Assembly: GCF_001688725.2 (NCBI RefSeq)
Contig: NZ_CP015401.2
Span: 3,410,001 to 3,474,000 of the forward strand
DNA: 64,000 nucleotides
Source of the DNA: Bacteroides caecimuris
GTDB lineage: Bacteria; Bacteroidota; Bacteroidia; Bacteroidales; Bacteroidaceae
Reading direction: 5' to 3'
Every line of letters begins with the position of its first letter. Positions within the stretch are counted from its first letter, which is position 1. This document shows, in pieces, positions 7,920 through 16,805 of this stretch. Below the pieces are notes generated by a model. It saw only the letters and a list, made by a program, of their open reading frames with translations. It was not told where the DNA came from and did not search any database. Made by a program: the position numbers and the translations under genes.

Positions 7920-10013
7920 ATGAAAAAATTTCTTCCTACCGGTTTATTGATGCTGACAAGCGCCCTTATGCTGATCAGTTGTGAAGAGAGTGAGATTCTG
8001 AACAATGAGAACGGAAACGGCAATGAAAACAATGTCATAAACCACAATTTCCCCATCCAAATGTCCGAAGCCGACTACAACTCGGACAACACATATTATA
8101 TACTGAACGACGACGAATCGCCCGATGTCTATTTCGACGCCAATCAGCGAAGTTTCTATGTCAACCAGCCCATGCAGGTCATGCTAGACGATGAACACTA
8201 CTTCCAACTCCGTTTCTACAGCCCTCGAGCAGTGAAAAACATTACCGTGTGGGCGAAGATAGAAGGCTACGAAGAAGAGTTCAAATTCATCGAACTTGAA
8301 AAGGTACAAGCCTTCCAGCAGCTTAGAGTACATATCCCGTTTGCTACGGAAAACCTGACAGCGTATACACGTAGCGGCAAAAAGATGCAAATCGTGGCAA
8401 ACCCCTATCTTACCAACGAGAACCTGACATTCACCATAGAAAGCGATGATCCCTATTGGGAAAAATTGCAATCCAACAAATGTCGGTGGAGAATCTCTTT
8501 TGGAAGATATAGCGGTAACCAGTGGAGAGACAAAATGAAGGCAACCCACACGCGAGAAGCTGTAGCCATATCACTGAACATGAGCTATATGTTTTCGACA
8601 GATGAGTTTGTGACAGCCATGAAAGAGTTCGCACCATTCTACAGCGACGCTAACCTCACCCAAGTAGTCGATAAGGACGCCCTAGTGATAAAGGCACGCA
8701 ATCACGGCGCATTATTGTTCGGTCACTGTATCGGATCGAACGGTTTGGGCGGTGGCTCTACATACGGTCTGAACGAATGGTGCTACCTGGAACACTATGC
8801 CGATGACAACAATATGACGCATACTCTTTTCCATGAATTCGCGCACTGTATGGGATTCGGCCATTCGGGCAACATGACTTATGACTCACAAGCTCATCCA
8901 GGATGGCAAACACTGTGTGGACAAGTGTACACCAAAATGTCGATAGAAAAGAAACTTCCCATCTACTCCCGCCGTTTCCTGCATACCCGTCTGAACAAAA
9001 ACAGATATGGAAACAATATCTACTTGGCCTCCAAGTACATCATCGAAGACCCTGAGTTGGATGCCATCGACGGCGGACTGTCACCTCTGAAGGGAGAAAC
9101 AGACATGGGTGGAAACGACAAAGAAGCACTGACTCTCAAACTTGACTATACGGACATGCCCGGAGCTACGGCAACGACTTTCCGTCCCAAAGACGTATAT
9201 GTGTACGGAGACACGCTGTATGTGGTAAACGATGCCGATAAGAACTACAGCCTTGAAGTGTTCAGCACCGCCCAAGGCAACAAGAAACATTTAGGCAGCA
9301 TCAAAGAATGGAAGAACGGTAAAAACACGGAAACCTTCCTCGGACGTCCGAACAGCGTGACACGTGCCAACGACAAAATATACGTCACCCACGAAAGCAG
9401 CCGCACGGAAATCTTCGATGCCAAAGACCACAGCTTCATTACCCACATCGGAAGCCAAGACGGCAAATGGGGAGCAGACCTGACGCATACTGTACATGCC
9501 TTCGATGTGTTGGTATACAAAGGAATTGTCATGATCCGCGACAAACGCTACGTGGACTTCGTAGAAGAACGTCTGATACAGCCTGCAACAAAGCAGTTCA
9601 TATATGCACGTACTTCCAAAATGGGTGAAGTGACCAGCACCTACGGAATGGCGATAGACGAACGCAACGGATTGCTGTACTCCACATTCCCCGGCAAGCG
9701 CATCGATATATTCACTCCTGCCGATATACGCAACGGAGCCACTTTAGTACGCACCAAGCAATTGCCTTGCAACGCCCAGCCTTACGCGCTGGATTTCTAC
9801 AAAGACCGCTTGTTTGTCAGCTTCGCTGGCGCGACCAAGTTCTGCGAAGTCAATGCCGAGACAGGAGAAATCGTGAAAGACTACACCACCATCGGTGGCA
9901 CCACCCTGCAAGCTCCCGAAAAGTTCTGCATACGCCGCAACACTTTGTTTGTGGTCGACCGCGTGAAAAATGGAGAATGCGTTTACGCCATCCCCGCAAG
10001 TGAACTTAACTAA
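7920..10013 (+). CDS. Zinc metalloprotease lipoprotein with C-terminal propeller-like region
   Basis: A 697-residue lipoprotein (lipobox LMLISC, Cys21). After a beta-rich N-terminal segment comes an extended zinc-binding motif HEFAHCMGFGH at residues 305-315, the HExxHxxGxxH form of metzincins, with a Met further on that could serve the Met-turn. From about residue 410 onward, repeated strands of the kind DVYVYGDTLYVVNDADK, NSVTRANDKIYVTHESS and YGMAIDERNGLLYSTF suggest a beta-propeller. It probably sits on the outer membrane and cleaves or binds host or dietary protein. The next gene repeats the propeller-like part without the protease, and the two are 32 bp apart. Confidence 0.75.
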   Translation: MKKFLPTGLLMLTSALMLISCEESEILNNENGNGNENNVINHNFPIQMSEADYNSDNTYYILNDDESPDVYFDANQRSFYVNQPMQVMLDDEHYFQLRFYSPRAVKNITVWAKIEGYEEEFKFIELEKVQAFQQLRVHIPFATENLTAYTRSGKKMQIVANPYLTNENLTFTIESDDPYWEKLQSNKCRWRISFGRYSGNQWRDKMKATHTREAVAISLNMSYMFSTDEFVTAMKEFAPFYSDANLTQVVDKDALVIKARNHGALLFGHCIGSNGLGGGSTYGLNEWCYLEHYADDNNMTHTLFHEFAHCMGFGHSGNMTYDSQAHPGWQTLCGQVYTKMSIEKKLPIYSRRFLHTRLNKNRYGNNIYLASKYIIEDPELDAIDGGLSPLKGETDMGGNDKEALTLKLDYTDMPGATATTFRPKDVYVYGDTLYVVNDADKNYSLEVFSTAQGNKKHLGSIKEWKNGKNTETFLGRPNSVTRANDKIYVTHESSRTEIFDAKDHSFITHIGSQDGKWGADLTHTVHAFDVLVYKGIVMIRDKRYVDFVEERLIQPATKQFIYARTSKMGEVTSTYGMAIDERNGLLYSTFPGKRIDIFTPADIRNGATLVRTKQLPCNAQPYALDFYKDRLFVSFAGATKFCEVNAETGEIVKDYTTIGGTTLQAPEKFCIRRNTLFVVDRVKNGECVYAIPASELN

Positions 10014-10045
10014 TATGTCCCCCCTTGCAACAAAGAAAAAACATT

Positions 10046-11107
10046 ATGAAAAAATATACTTATATCCTGTTAATGATACTTGGAGTCATGATGGCTCAAT
10101 GCACTCCGGAAGATTTAGCGACACCGGACAACAACGTACTACCCGAAGAAAAAGAGGAGGATGAATACACCAACAGCTATTGGTACTACTCTTACGAAGC
10201 AACCAATCTCATCACGTGGGAAACGTTGGAGATGGAAAACAAGGACGAGTTTATTCCCTACACTGTCGCCCATTTGGGCGACACCTTGTTTGTGGCAAAC
10301 ATCGGAACAGCCGGAAGTAGCCTGACAGTGTTCAGCCAAAAAGAGAACAAAGCGCTCACTACGTTGAGGACTTGGGAGTTCGGCGGCAAGGAATGGAAGT
10401 TCGGCAGCAACATAGAATCCATCGTGCCGGCAAGCAATCGTCTGTACGTAACCGAACGCCAGTCATACATCCATGTATTCCAACTTCCGGAGCTGAGCTA
10501 TATCACCAGCATCGGCAACGGCCTGTGGAGCGGTCCCGTGTTTCAGGCACAAGCGGTCACTGTCAAAGACAGACTCATCTTTGCACGCGACAAGAACGGA
10601 AAAATCAGCATTTACAAAGAATCGGACGCCACTACCGAAAACCACGGTAAAGCCAACCGTTACCGCCAAGCTTCAGACAATGGCAGCCATGGCAACAACG
10701 GATTTGCCACCCATTATATGCAACCAGACGATGAGGGAAATATCCTGCTCACCGAATATACAGGAAATAAGATACGTGTACTTAATCCCGCATTGGTGAA
10801 CGACGACATGGTAAACGGGGATAACATCGACATTGAAGACCGCACCATGACACTCGACTTCAGTCCCAAGACGCTGGCACTAAGCAAAGACCGTTGGTAT
10901 GCGACCGGCAATAACAATGCCATCAACATCTACGACTGCCAAAAGAAGGAATGGATCAGTAGCATCAAATCCGTCAAGGGCTACAGTTTCGTACAGCCTG
11001 AACGTATCTATGCGCAGAACGATTCCGTTTTCTGGATTTCAGATATAAACAGCAATAAACGCACGCTGGTGAAAATGGAAGTACACAAGGGAGAGATACG
11101 CGACTAA
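10046..11107 (+). CDS. Propeller-like lipoprotein, partner of the metalloprotease lipoprotein
   Basis: A 353-residue lipoprotein; Cys19 follows MMAQ. The body has repeated propeller-like strands (HLGDTLFVANIGTAGSSLTV, NRLYVTERQSYIHVF, KDRLIFARDKNGKISIY) that parallel the C-terminal half of the preceding gene, so the pair likely arose by duplication with loss or gain of the protease domain. I use the ATG at 10046 (MKKYTYILL, a clear signal peptide); an upstream TTG at 10025 would spoil it. Same operon as the metalloprotease, closed by a terminator at 11155-11184. Binding role inferred; no enzyme motif is seen. Confidence 0.7.
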   Translation: MKKYTYILLMILGVMMAQCTPEDLATPDNNVLPEEKEEDEYTNSYWYYSYEATNLITWETLEMENKDEFIPYTVAHLGDTLFVANIGTAGSSLTVFSQKENKALTTLRTWEFGGKEWKFGSNIESIVPASNRLYVTERQSYIHVFQLPELSYITSIGNGLWSGPVFQAQAVTVKDRLIFARDKNGKISIYKESDATTENHGKANRYRQASDNGSHGNNGFATHYMQPDDEGNILLTEYTGNKIRVLNPALVNDDMVNGDNIDIEDRTMTLDFSPKTLALSKDRWYATGNNNAINIYDCQKKEWISSIKSVKGYSFVQPERIYAQNDSVFWISDINSNKRTLVKMEVHKGEIRD

Positions 11108-11154
11108 ATCTTTTACACACAATGCTGTATCCAACCGGATATATATGCAAAGAA

Positions 11155-11184
11155 AAAGAGGGTTTTCAACAAACTCTTTTTTTC
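11155..11184 (+). terminator. Terminator of the lipoprotein operon
   Basis: AAGAGGGTTT pairs with AAACTCTT (small bulge) across a short loop, followed by a T-rich run. It lies about 50 bp after the stop of the second lipoprotein gene. Confidence 0.55.
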
Positions 11185-11246
11185 TTTGTATGACCGTAAG
11201 TTTATGATTTTACCTATCATCCCCCCACTGTGGGGACTCCTCCTTC

Positions 11247-11279
11247 ATGTCGGATTCATGTCGGATTCATGTTGGATTC
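11247..11279. repeat. Three tandem 11-bp repeats across the ogt stop codon
   Basis: ATGTCGGATTC occurs at 11247-11257 and 11258-11268, and ATGTTGGATTC at 11269-11279. The ogt stop codon (minus strand, 11256-11258) lies inside the array, so the last residues of that protein are repeat-encoded. A GC-rich CCCCAC/GTGGGG hairpin lies just left, near 11223-11235. Confidence 0.75.
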
Positions 11280-11783
11280 CAAATCCAGCAACCTCTTTTT
11301 AGCAGAAAGTCCGCCGGCATACCCTACAAGCGCTTGATTACTGCCAATCACCCGATGGCACGGAGCAAAAATAGAAATTGCGTTCGCCCCGTTAGCAGCA
11401 GCAACCGCACGGACAGCCTTCGGCACATTCAGTTGTCGTGCCAACTCACCGTATGACACAGTCGAACCGTATGGAATCTCCAACAATTTACGCCATACGC
11501 TCTTCTGAAATTCCGTACCAACAAAAAACAAAGGCACCTCAAACACAGTCCGCTTGCCATCGAAATATTCATCCAACTGCCTAACCGCTTCCCGTATCAC
11601 ATCCGAAGTACTTTCCTCATATCCGGCTTTCAGCATTTTCCGCAATCTCCTGTCTACAATATCCCGGTGGCTTTCAGCCGCCCAGTCACAAAGACAAAGC
11701 TTATCCTCAACCGAGCCAAGCATCAAATCACCACAAGGAGAATGATAACGCTGTATCTGAATTATATTCGTTTTATCTTCCAT
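11256..11783 (-). CDS. ogt: Methylated-DNA--protein-cysteine methyltransferase
   Basis: A 175-residue suicide DNA-repair protein that takes the methyl group from O6-methylguanine (and O4-methylthymine) onto its own cysteine. The active-site motif PCHRVIG is present in IFAPCHRVIG, preceded by the DNA-binding helix-turn-helix region (SYGELARQLNVPKAVRAVA). The length is normal for the family. The start at 11783 (MEDKTN) fits alignment, but a -7 box ends five bases upstream, so the mRNA would be nearly leaderless or the promoter call is wrong. A longer frame reaches 11831. The last codons lie in an 11-bp tandem repeat. Confidence 0.9.
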   Translation of the reverse strand: MEDKTNIIQIQRYHSPCGDLMLGSVEDKLCLCDWAAESHRDIVDRRLRKMLKAGYEESTSDVIREAVRQLDEYFDGKRTVFEVPLFFVGTEFQKSVWRKLLEIPYGSTVSYGELARQLNVPKAVRAVAAANGANAISIFAPCHRVIGSNQALVGYAGGLSAKKRLLDLESNMNPT

Positions 11784-11788
11784 ACTTC

Positions 11789-11796
11789 CAAAGATA
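11789..11796 (-). promoter_or_regulatory. Possible -7 box just before ogt
   Basis: The minus strand reads TATCTTTG, an exact TAnnTTTG match, five bases before the chosen ATG. It may be a chance match, or it may indicate a very short leader. Confidence 0.3.
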
Positions 11797-11925
11797 CAGT
11801 TATTATAGTTACTCTTCAATTTAATCCTCAATTATTTTTAGTACACAATTTACTCTAACACCTGACTTGTATTCCTCTGTTCATCGCCCCTATCACACAG
11901 GAGCATCTCCATACTGTTCCGTATT

Positions 11926-13008
11926 TTACCGTGGAATCTTAACCATTTCAATCGGTTGCTCCTGTATCTTATCCAACGGCTGTGATTGATATTTTACCTT
12001 TGAGAAATCAATAGCCTTCAAATCGATGCAACGTATCGAATTGTTATAGGCCGTTTTATAATAAACCTTCCGATTCGTCAGGTCGATAGCCGAAGTCCAT
12101 TGCGTAGCACTGGGAATATCCGGAATATCACCAACCTGTGAATATTCTATACCGATGGGGATATCAAAATTATTAAGCAAGTGGAAACATTGCTGTACGG
12201 TATCAAAGCCTGTGGCACGTTGCGGAGCTGTCCCCCGATAAAAAGCCGCACGCACAAACCGCGAAGGAGGCGTGGCATCGCCCGGAATACCGAGAAAACC
12301 GGAATTGCTACCGGTGGGCTGCAACGTAATGCCGCTCAATTTCCGCACGGAAGCGTCACCCGGATAAAGATTGACGTAGTTGTTCAAATTAGTAAGTTGC
12401 CATTCAAAGCCGGGGGCATTCGTCAATACTCCTACTCCATTCTCATAAAAATGCGGCACGCCACCTACTATTTCCAACACCACCTGACGTCCCGACGGTT
12501 CACCGATACGCCAATGTACTACCGCTGTCTTTTCCAATCCTACAACACGTACAGAAGAAAGGGCTGCCTTCACCTCATCGATAGTGGAAAACTGCGACAA
12601 CATCCACTCCGTCACTTGAAGGTCTGCCAGTGTCCGTCGGTTCTGTGCAGCATCATACGTTTCATATCCCCCATAATGAGGAAAGAAAAATAGTCCGGCG
12701 GAAAGTCCTGCCTCATTGATTCCTTCGGCAATAAATTCTTTTTGTACAACAGTCAGGCCAACCACTCCATATTTTGCCGTAAACGTTAATCCATTGACAC
12801 CTGTAGGAGTGAATGACGTGAGCTGTTGGCCACGTGGAATAATCACATATTCACTTTGCAACACACCGCGCGCCCATTCAATCGTACGGGCTTGCACATA
12901 ACTGCCGTCACGAGATGTGAGCGAGATTCCCGTACAAGCTACAGCCTGAAAAGTGCTGCCACATACGGCAGCAATCCCTAACAATAAGTTCTTTGTCATC
13001 TTCATCAT
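11926..13008 (-). CDS. bsh: Choloylglycine hydrolase / bile salt hydrolase
   Basis: A 360-residue Ntn-hydrolase exported by a signal peptide (residues 1-24). Cleavage after Ala24 would expose Cys25 as the N-terminal nucleophile (AVAC-TGISL), as in Bacteroides bile salt hydrolases. Other family residues are visible: Arg in ARTIEWARG, Asp-rich loops, Asn in VLTNAPGFEWQL, and Arg in PSRFVRAAF. It should hydrolyse the amide of glycine- or taurine-conjugated bile acids in the periplasm. Linear-amide hydrolases of other specificity (for example penicillin acylase-like) share the fold, so bile salts are the favoured but unproved substrate. Monocistronic, divergent from the antiporter. Confidence 0.85.
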   Translation of the reverse strand: MMKMTKNLLLGIAAVCGSTFQAVACTGISLTSRDGSYVQARTIEWARGVLQSEYVIIPRGQQLTSFTPTGVNGLTFTAKYGVVGLTVVQKEFIAEGINEAGLSAGLFFFPHYGGYETYDAAQNRRTLADLQVTEWMLSQFSTIDEVKAALSSVRVVGLEKTAVVHWRIGEPSGRQVVLEIVGGVPHFYENGVGVLTNAPGFEWQLTNLNNYVNLYPGDASVRKLSGITLQPTGSNSGFLGIPGDATPPSRFVRAAFYRGTAPQRATGFDTVQQCFHLLNNFDIPIGIEYSQVGDIPDIPSATQWTSAIDLTNRKVYYKTAYNNSIRCIDLKAIDFSKVKYQSQPLDKIQEQPIEMVKIPR

Positions 13009-13237
13009 TATTTATATATTTATTCGCTAAAAACTCAATACTGTATAAAGACAACAAAATATGAGTTATTTTAGTTTGCAGATGCGACATTTGTATTCAA
13101 AAAACCTCTCTCCCGCCCCACCATGCAAATTACCGGACGCACATTCTGCCTTCTATCGAACTTATGTTACCTAATACTTTTTTAGAAGCATTTTTTTAAG
13201 TTATTTTGCAACGAAAATATCACGAACTTGTCAAATT

Positions 13238-15367
13238 ATGAATTGGATTGGCCTTGATTTAACATTCCCTATTACCGACCCTACATGGATATTTCTCCTT
13301 GTACTCCTAATTATATTGTTTGCTCCGATATTATTGAATAAACTGCGCATCCCTCATATTATCGGTATGATCCTGGCGGGACTGGCTATTGGCGAACATG
13401 GATTTAACATTCTGGCACGAGACAACAGTTTTCAGTTATTCGGGAAAGTCGGGCTTTATTATATCATGTTCCTGGCTGGCCTGGAAATGAATATGGGAGA
13501 TTTCAAAGAGACGCGAAACAAAGCATTGGTGCTCGGATTACTGGCTTTTATCGTTCCCATCGGGATTGGATTCGTGGCAAATGTATCTTATCTGAGATAT
13601 GGTGTAATCACTTCTGTGTTATTAGCCAGCATGTATGCTTCCCATACGCTCGTGGCATACCCCATCGTCACCCGCTTCGGCATATCACGCCATCGTAGCG
13701 TAAGCATTGCCGTAGGAGGAACGGCCGTAACGGATACACTCACACTGTTGGTACTGGCTGTTATAGGCGGATTGTTCAAAGGAGAAACCGGAGGATTGTT
13801 TTGGATTTGGCTGGTGGTAAAAGTAATCTTTCTAGGAGCATTGATCATTTATTTCTTTCCGCGCATCGGTCGTTGGTTCTTTCACTGGTACAATGACAAC
13901 GTGATGCAATTTATTTTCGTGCTTGCGATGGTCTTTTTAGGAGCGGGGCTGATGGAGCTTGTGGGCATGGAAGGTATTTTAGGAGCTTTTCTCGCCGGAT
14001 TGGTACTTAACCGGCTCATCCCACACGTCTCTCCATTGATGGATCATTTAGAGTTCGTTGGTAATGCACTGTTTATTCCTTATTTCCTTATCGGAGTGGG
14101 AATGTTAATCAACCTACGTGTTATTTTCGGAGAGGGGGATGCCTTAAAAGTTGCCGCCGTGATGATAACTATGGCACTGACAGGCAAATGGATTGCTTGC
14201 TGGCTCACTCAAAAGATATACAAGATGTCTGTTCTAGAACGAAATCTGATGTATGGTTTGAGCAATGCACAGGCAGCAGCCACATTGGCGGCAGTGTTAG
14301 TTGGATACAACATTATTCTGCCCACCGGCGAACGTTTATTGAATGATGATGTACTGAACGGAACAGTCTTGCTTATCCTGGTCACTTGCGTAGTGAGTTC
14401 ACTGATTACCGAACGGACAGCCAGAAAAATGGCAATGGATGATTCACAACCTGAAAATGAACCTTCAAAAGAAACAGAGAAGATTTTAATATCCATAGCC
14501 AACCCGAACACTATCGAGGACATGGTGAATCTTTCTCTAGTCATACGTGACCCCAAATTGAAAGATAATCTCCTGGCATTAAATGTTATCAACGATGATA
14601 ATAATTCTGATAATCAACGAATTCGAAGCAAATATTATCTGGAAAAAGCCGAAATGACAGCAACGGAAACGAATGTATCACTCAAAAAGGTCACCCGATA
14701 TGATTTGAATATAGCTTCCGGCATTATCCATTCAGTCAAGGAGAATGGGGTTACGAGTATTATCACCGGCTTGCACCGCAAAAAAAACATCACAGATTCA
14801 TACTTTGGAATACTTGCCGAACATTTGTTGAACGGATTAAACTGTGAAATAATTATCTCTAAATTTCTGATACCGGTCCATACGATCAAACGGATTGTCG
14901 TTGCCGTCCCTCCTAAAGCTGAATATGAATCCGGTTTTCCGCATTGGATGGAGCACTTCTGTCGCATGGGAAGCACTCTCGGATGCCGGGTACATTTCTT
15001 TGCCAATGAAAAAACAACCATCCGCCTGCAAGCGTGGATAAAGAAAAGGCACAAACAGACGCTTACCGACTTCTCTATCTTAGAAGACTGGAATGACCTG
15101 CTGGTATTGACAGGGCAGGTAAGTTACGATCATTTATTGGTTATTATCAGTGCACGACCGGGAACTCTTTCGTATGACAGTTCTTTTGAGAAGTTACCGA
15201 GACAGCTCGGGAAATATTTCTCCAACAATAGCTTTATCGTGCTATATCCCAATCAGTCGGGAGAACCGTTGGATACGTCTTTCTTCTCCAAGCTATATAC
15301 TGATACCGAAACCCTACATTACGAAAAGGTCGGTAAATGGTTTTACAGATGGTTTAAGAAAGAGTGA
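13238..15367 (+). CDS. CPA2-family cation:proton antiporter
   Basis: A 709-residue protein. The first about 400 residues are a 12-13 helix Na+/H+ exchanger domain of the CPA2 (KefB/NapA) type, with LRIPHIIGMILAGLAIGEHG near residue 37, GLYYIMFLAGLEMN, the exchanger core AVGGTAVTDTLTLL and GILGAFLAGLVLNRLIPHVS. The remaining about 290 residues are cytosolic and resemble two universal-stress-like alpha/beta repeats (SIANPNTIEDMVNLSLVIRD; RIVVAVPPKAEYESGFPHW). Likely moves Na+ or K+ against H+ for pH and ion homeostasis. The USP assignment is from pattern only. Confidence 0.85.
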   Translation: MNWIGLDLTFPITDPTWIFLLVLLIILFAPILLNKLRIPHIIGMILAGLAIGEHGFNILARDNSFQLFGKVGLYYIMFLAGLEMNMGDFKETRNKALVLGLLAFIVPIGIGFVANVSYLRYGVITSVLLASMYASHTLVAYPIVTRFGISRHRSVSIAVGGTAVTDTLTLLVLAVIGGLFKGETGGLFWIWLVVKVIFLGALIIYFFPRIGRWFFHWYNDNVMQFIFVLAMVFLGAGLMELVGMEGILGAFLAGLVLNRLIPHVSPLMDHLEFVGNALFIPYFLIGVGMLINLRVIFGEGDALKVAAVMITMALTGKWIACWLTQKIYKMSVLERNLMYGLSNAQAAATLAAVLVGYNIILPTGERLLNDDVLNGTVLLILVTCVVSSLITERTARKMAMDDSQPENEPSKETEKILISIANPNTIEDMVNLSLVIRDPKLKDNLLALNVINDDNNSDNQRIRSKYYLEKAEMTATETNVSLKKVTRYDLNIASGIIHSVKENGVTSIITGLHRKKNITDSYFGILAEHLLNGLNCEIIISKFLIPVHTIKRIVVAVPPKAEYESGFPHWMEHFCRMGSTLGCRVHFFANEKTTIRLQAWIKKRHKQTLTDFSILEDWNDLLVLTGQVSYDHLLVIISARPGTLSYDSSFEKLPRQLGKYFSNNSFIVLYPNQSGEPLDTSFFSKLYTDTETLHYEKVGKWFYRWFKKE

Positions 15368-15399
15368 TAAAGAGCGTCAGAAAGCCGGAACTGATAAAA

Positions 15400-16020
15400 T
15401 CAGCTTTCGACCTTTTGGCTATAAATTAAGTTATTTCTTTGGCTGATTGTCCACAAACCATCTATCAAGCGTACATTTTTCGTATCATCATCTTCCACGT
15501 TCCATGCATAACCTCCTGAAGGCAGTCCACGTCTCTCCAATATTTCATTGGGCTGATTATTGGAAAAGAAAAGTTCCAGTTTCGTAGAGTCGGGACTAAA
15601 CACAATGAAAGCAGAAGCATTGCTACCGTCCACCGCTTCCGTGCGGATTCCTTTCTCAAACAGGCGGATACAGTCTTTTTGCACTTCACACCATACATAT
15701 CCGGCAGAACCGATACAGCCATGTTCATCCCGGTCACCTCCCATAAGTGGAGATTGCGGATACTGAACTAATTTAGAAGCCTGCATTCCCGGTGTATAGT
15801 TTCCGGTATAGAACACTTCCAACGTATCATTCAGAAGCAAACTGTTGACTTCATCTTTATTTGCCTCCACTGTACTGAACGAAAGAGTATCGTTCTTATC
15901 GGTAACAATCGTTACCGTATTCATGGTTGCATCACTTACGATTCCTTTTGAGCTTGCCTCTTTTGACGAGCAACCTGCCATGAGGCAGAGCGTACCTACT
16001 GCTAATAATATTGTTTTCAT
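15400..16020 (-). CDS. Lipoprotein of unknown function
   Basis: A 206-residue lipoprotein with lipobox LMAGC (Cys17). Residues about 25-90 look like a small beta domain (VTIVTDKNDTLSFSTVEAN, DTLEVFYTGNY). Further on, a cysteine-bearing motif GYVWCEVQKDCIRLFE near residue 107 recalls a widespread short motif in secreted bacterial proteins. The rest is beta-rich (FIVFSPDSTKLELFF). I cannot name a function. It converges on the antiporter gene (32 bp apart), so it is transcribed separately. Confidence 0.65.
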   Translation of the reverse strand: MKTILLAVGTLCLMAGCSSKEASSKGIVSDATMNTVTIVTDKNDTLSFSTVEANKDEVNSLLLNDTLEVFYTGNYTPGMQASKLVQYPQSPLMGGDRDEHGCIGSAGYVWCEVQKDCIRLFEKGIRTEAVDGSNASAFIVFSPDSTKLELFFSNNQPNEILERRGLPSGGYAWNVEDDDTKNVRLIDGLWTISQRNNLIYSQKVES

Positions 16021-16157
16021 TTTTTTTAATTGGAGCTTTGTTTTTAAATTAATGCAAAGATAAAGGTTATACTGCCAATATTTCGCTTTTACAAAATAAA
16101 TTAATTCCCGGGCAGATTGTTCACCAACCTATCGAGCAAAAATACAATATGGAACAG

Positions 16158-16628
16158 CTATATATGTATTCCATATTGATGCTTCACTTCCGCCATCACA
16201 AATGTACTTTCCAGTGATCCCAAGCTATCAATCGTCCCCAACACATTCAGAATAAACTCCTGATAGTATTTCATGTTGGGAGCATGAATCTTCAACAGAT
16301 AATCATAACTTCCTGATATGTTATAACATTCGGTGACTTCAGGAATGTCCTGTATGATCTGTGTAAACTCTGCCGCTATATCCCTATTCAGGCGTCTAAG
16401 CTTCACACGACAGAACACGACAAATCCCTGATTCAGCTTTTCCGCATCCAATACGGCAATATACTTCTTTATATAACCTCCATTCTCCAACCGTTTAAGA
16501 CGTTCGAAAACAGGAGTGGAAGAAAGACTCACCCGTGCAGCCAACTCTTTCGTTGTCAATCGGGCATTCTCTTGCAAAGTACGGAGTATTTGCAAATCTA
16601 CTTTATCCAGCTTATCAAAAGTATCCAT
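16158..16628 (-). CDS. Lrp/AsnC-family transcriptional regulator
   Basis: A 156-residue Lrp/AsnC protein: an N-terminal helix-turn-helix at about residues 8-55 (ILRTLQENARLTTKELAARV, SSTPVFERLKRLENGGYI), then the RAM/ACT-like ligand-binding domain (GFVVFCRVKLRR, VTECYNISGSYDYLLKIHAP). Such proteins form octamers and respond to an amino acid. It is divergent from metY, and a 10-bp-armed palindrome lies between them at 16669-16694. Control of metY and itself in response to methionine or a related amino acid is the natural inference. Confidence 0.88.
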   Translation of the reverse strand: MDTFDKLDKVDLQILRTLQENARLTTKELAARVSLSSTPVFERLKRLENGGYIKKYIAVLDAEKLNQGFVVFCRVKLRRLNRDIAAEFTQIIQDIPEVTECYNISGSYDYLLKIHAPNMKYYQEFILNVLGTIDSLGSLESTFVMAEVKHQYGIHI

Positions 16629-16668
16629 AAGAAAAATATTCTTCTAAAAGGTGATTTCCAGGAATAAC

Positions 16669-16694
16669 GCAGTTGTATTATTCCATACAACCGC
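16669..16694. promoter_or_regulatory. Candidate Lrp/AsnC operator
   Basis: GCAGTTGTAT (16669-16678) and ATACAACCGC (16685-16694) form an inverted repeat with 9 of 10 positions paired and a 6-bp spacer. It sits 40 bp from the regulator start and upstream of the metY promoter. Confidence 0.5.
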
Positions 16695-16731
16695 ACAAAA
16701 ATAGTATTATTTTCTATATTTCAGCCGTATC

Positions 16732-16762
16732 TTGTTCAATATATCTACACCTCATAACTTTG
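16732..16762 (+). promoter_or_regulatory. metY promoter
   Basis: TTG at 16732-16734 and TAACTTTG at 16755-16762, spaced 20 bp, fit the Bacteroides -33/-7 pattern. The leader to the ATG at 16806 is about 37 nt. Confidence 0.55.
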
Positions 16763-16805
16763 CAAGAAAATAAAGAAAAAATAGTAAACTTAAAAATATA
16801 CGATT

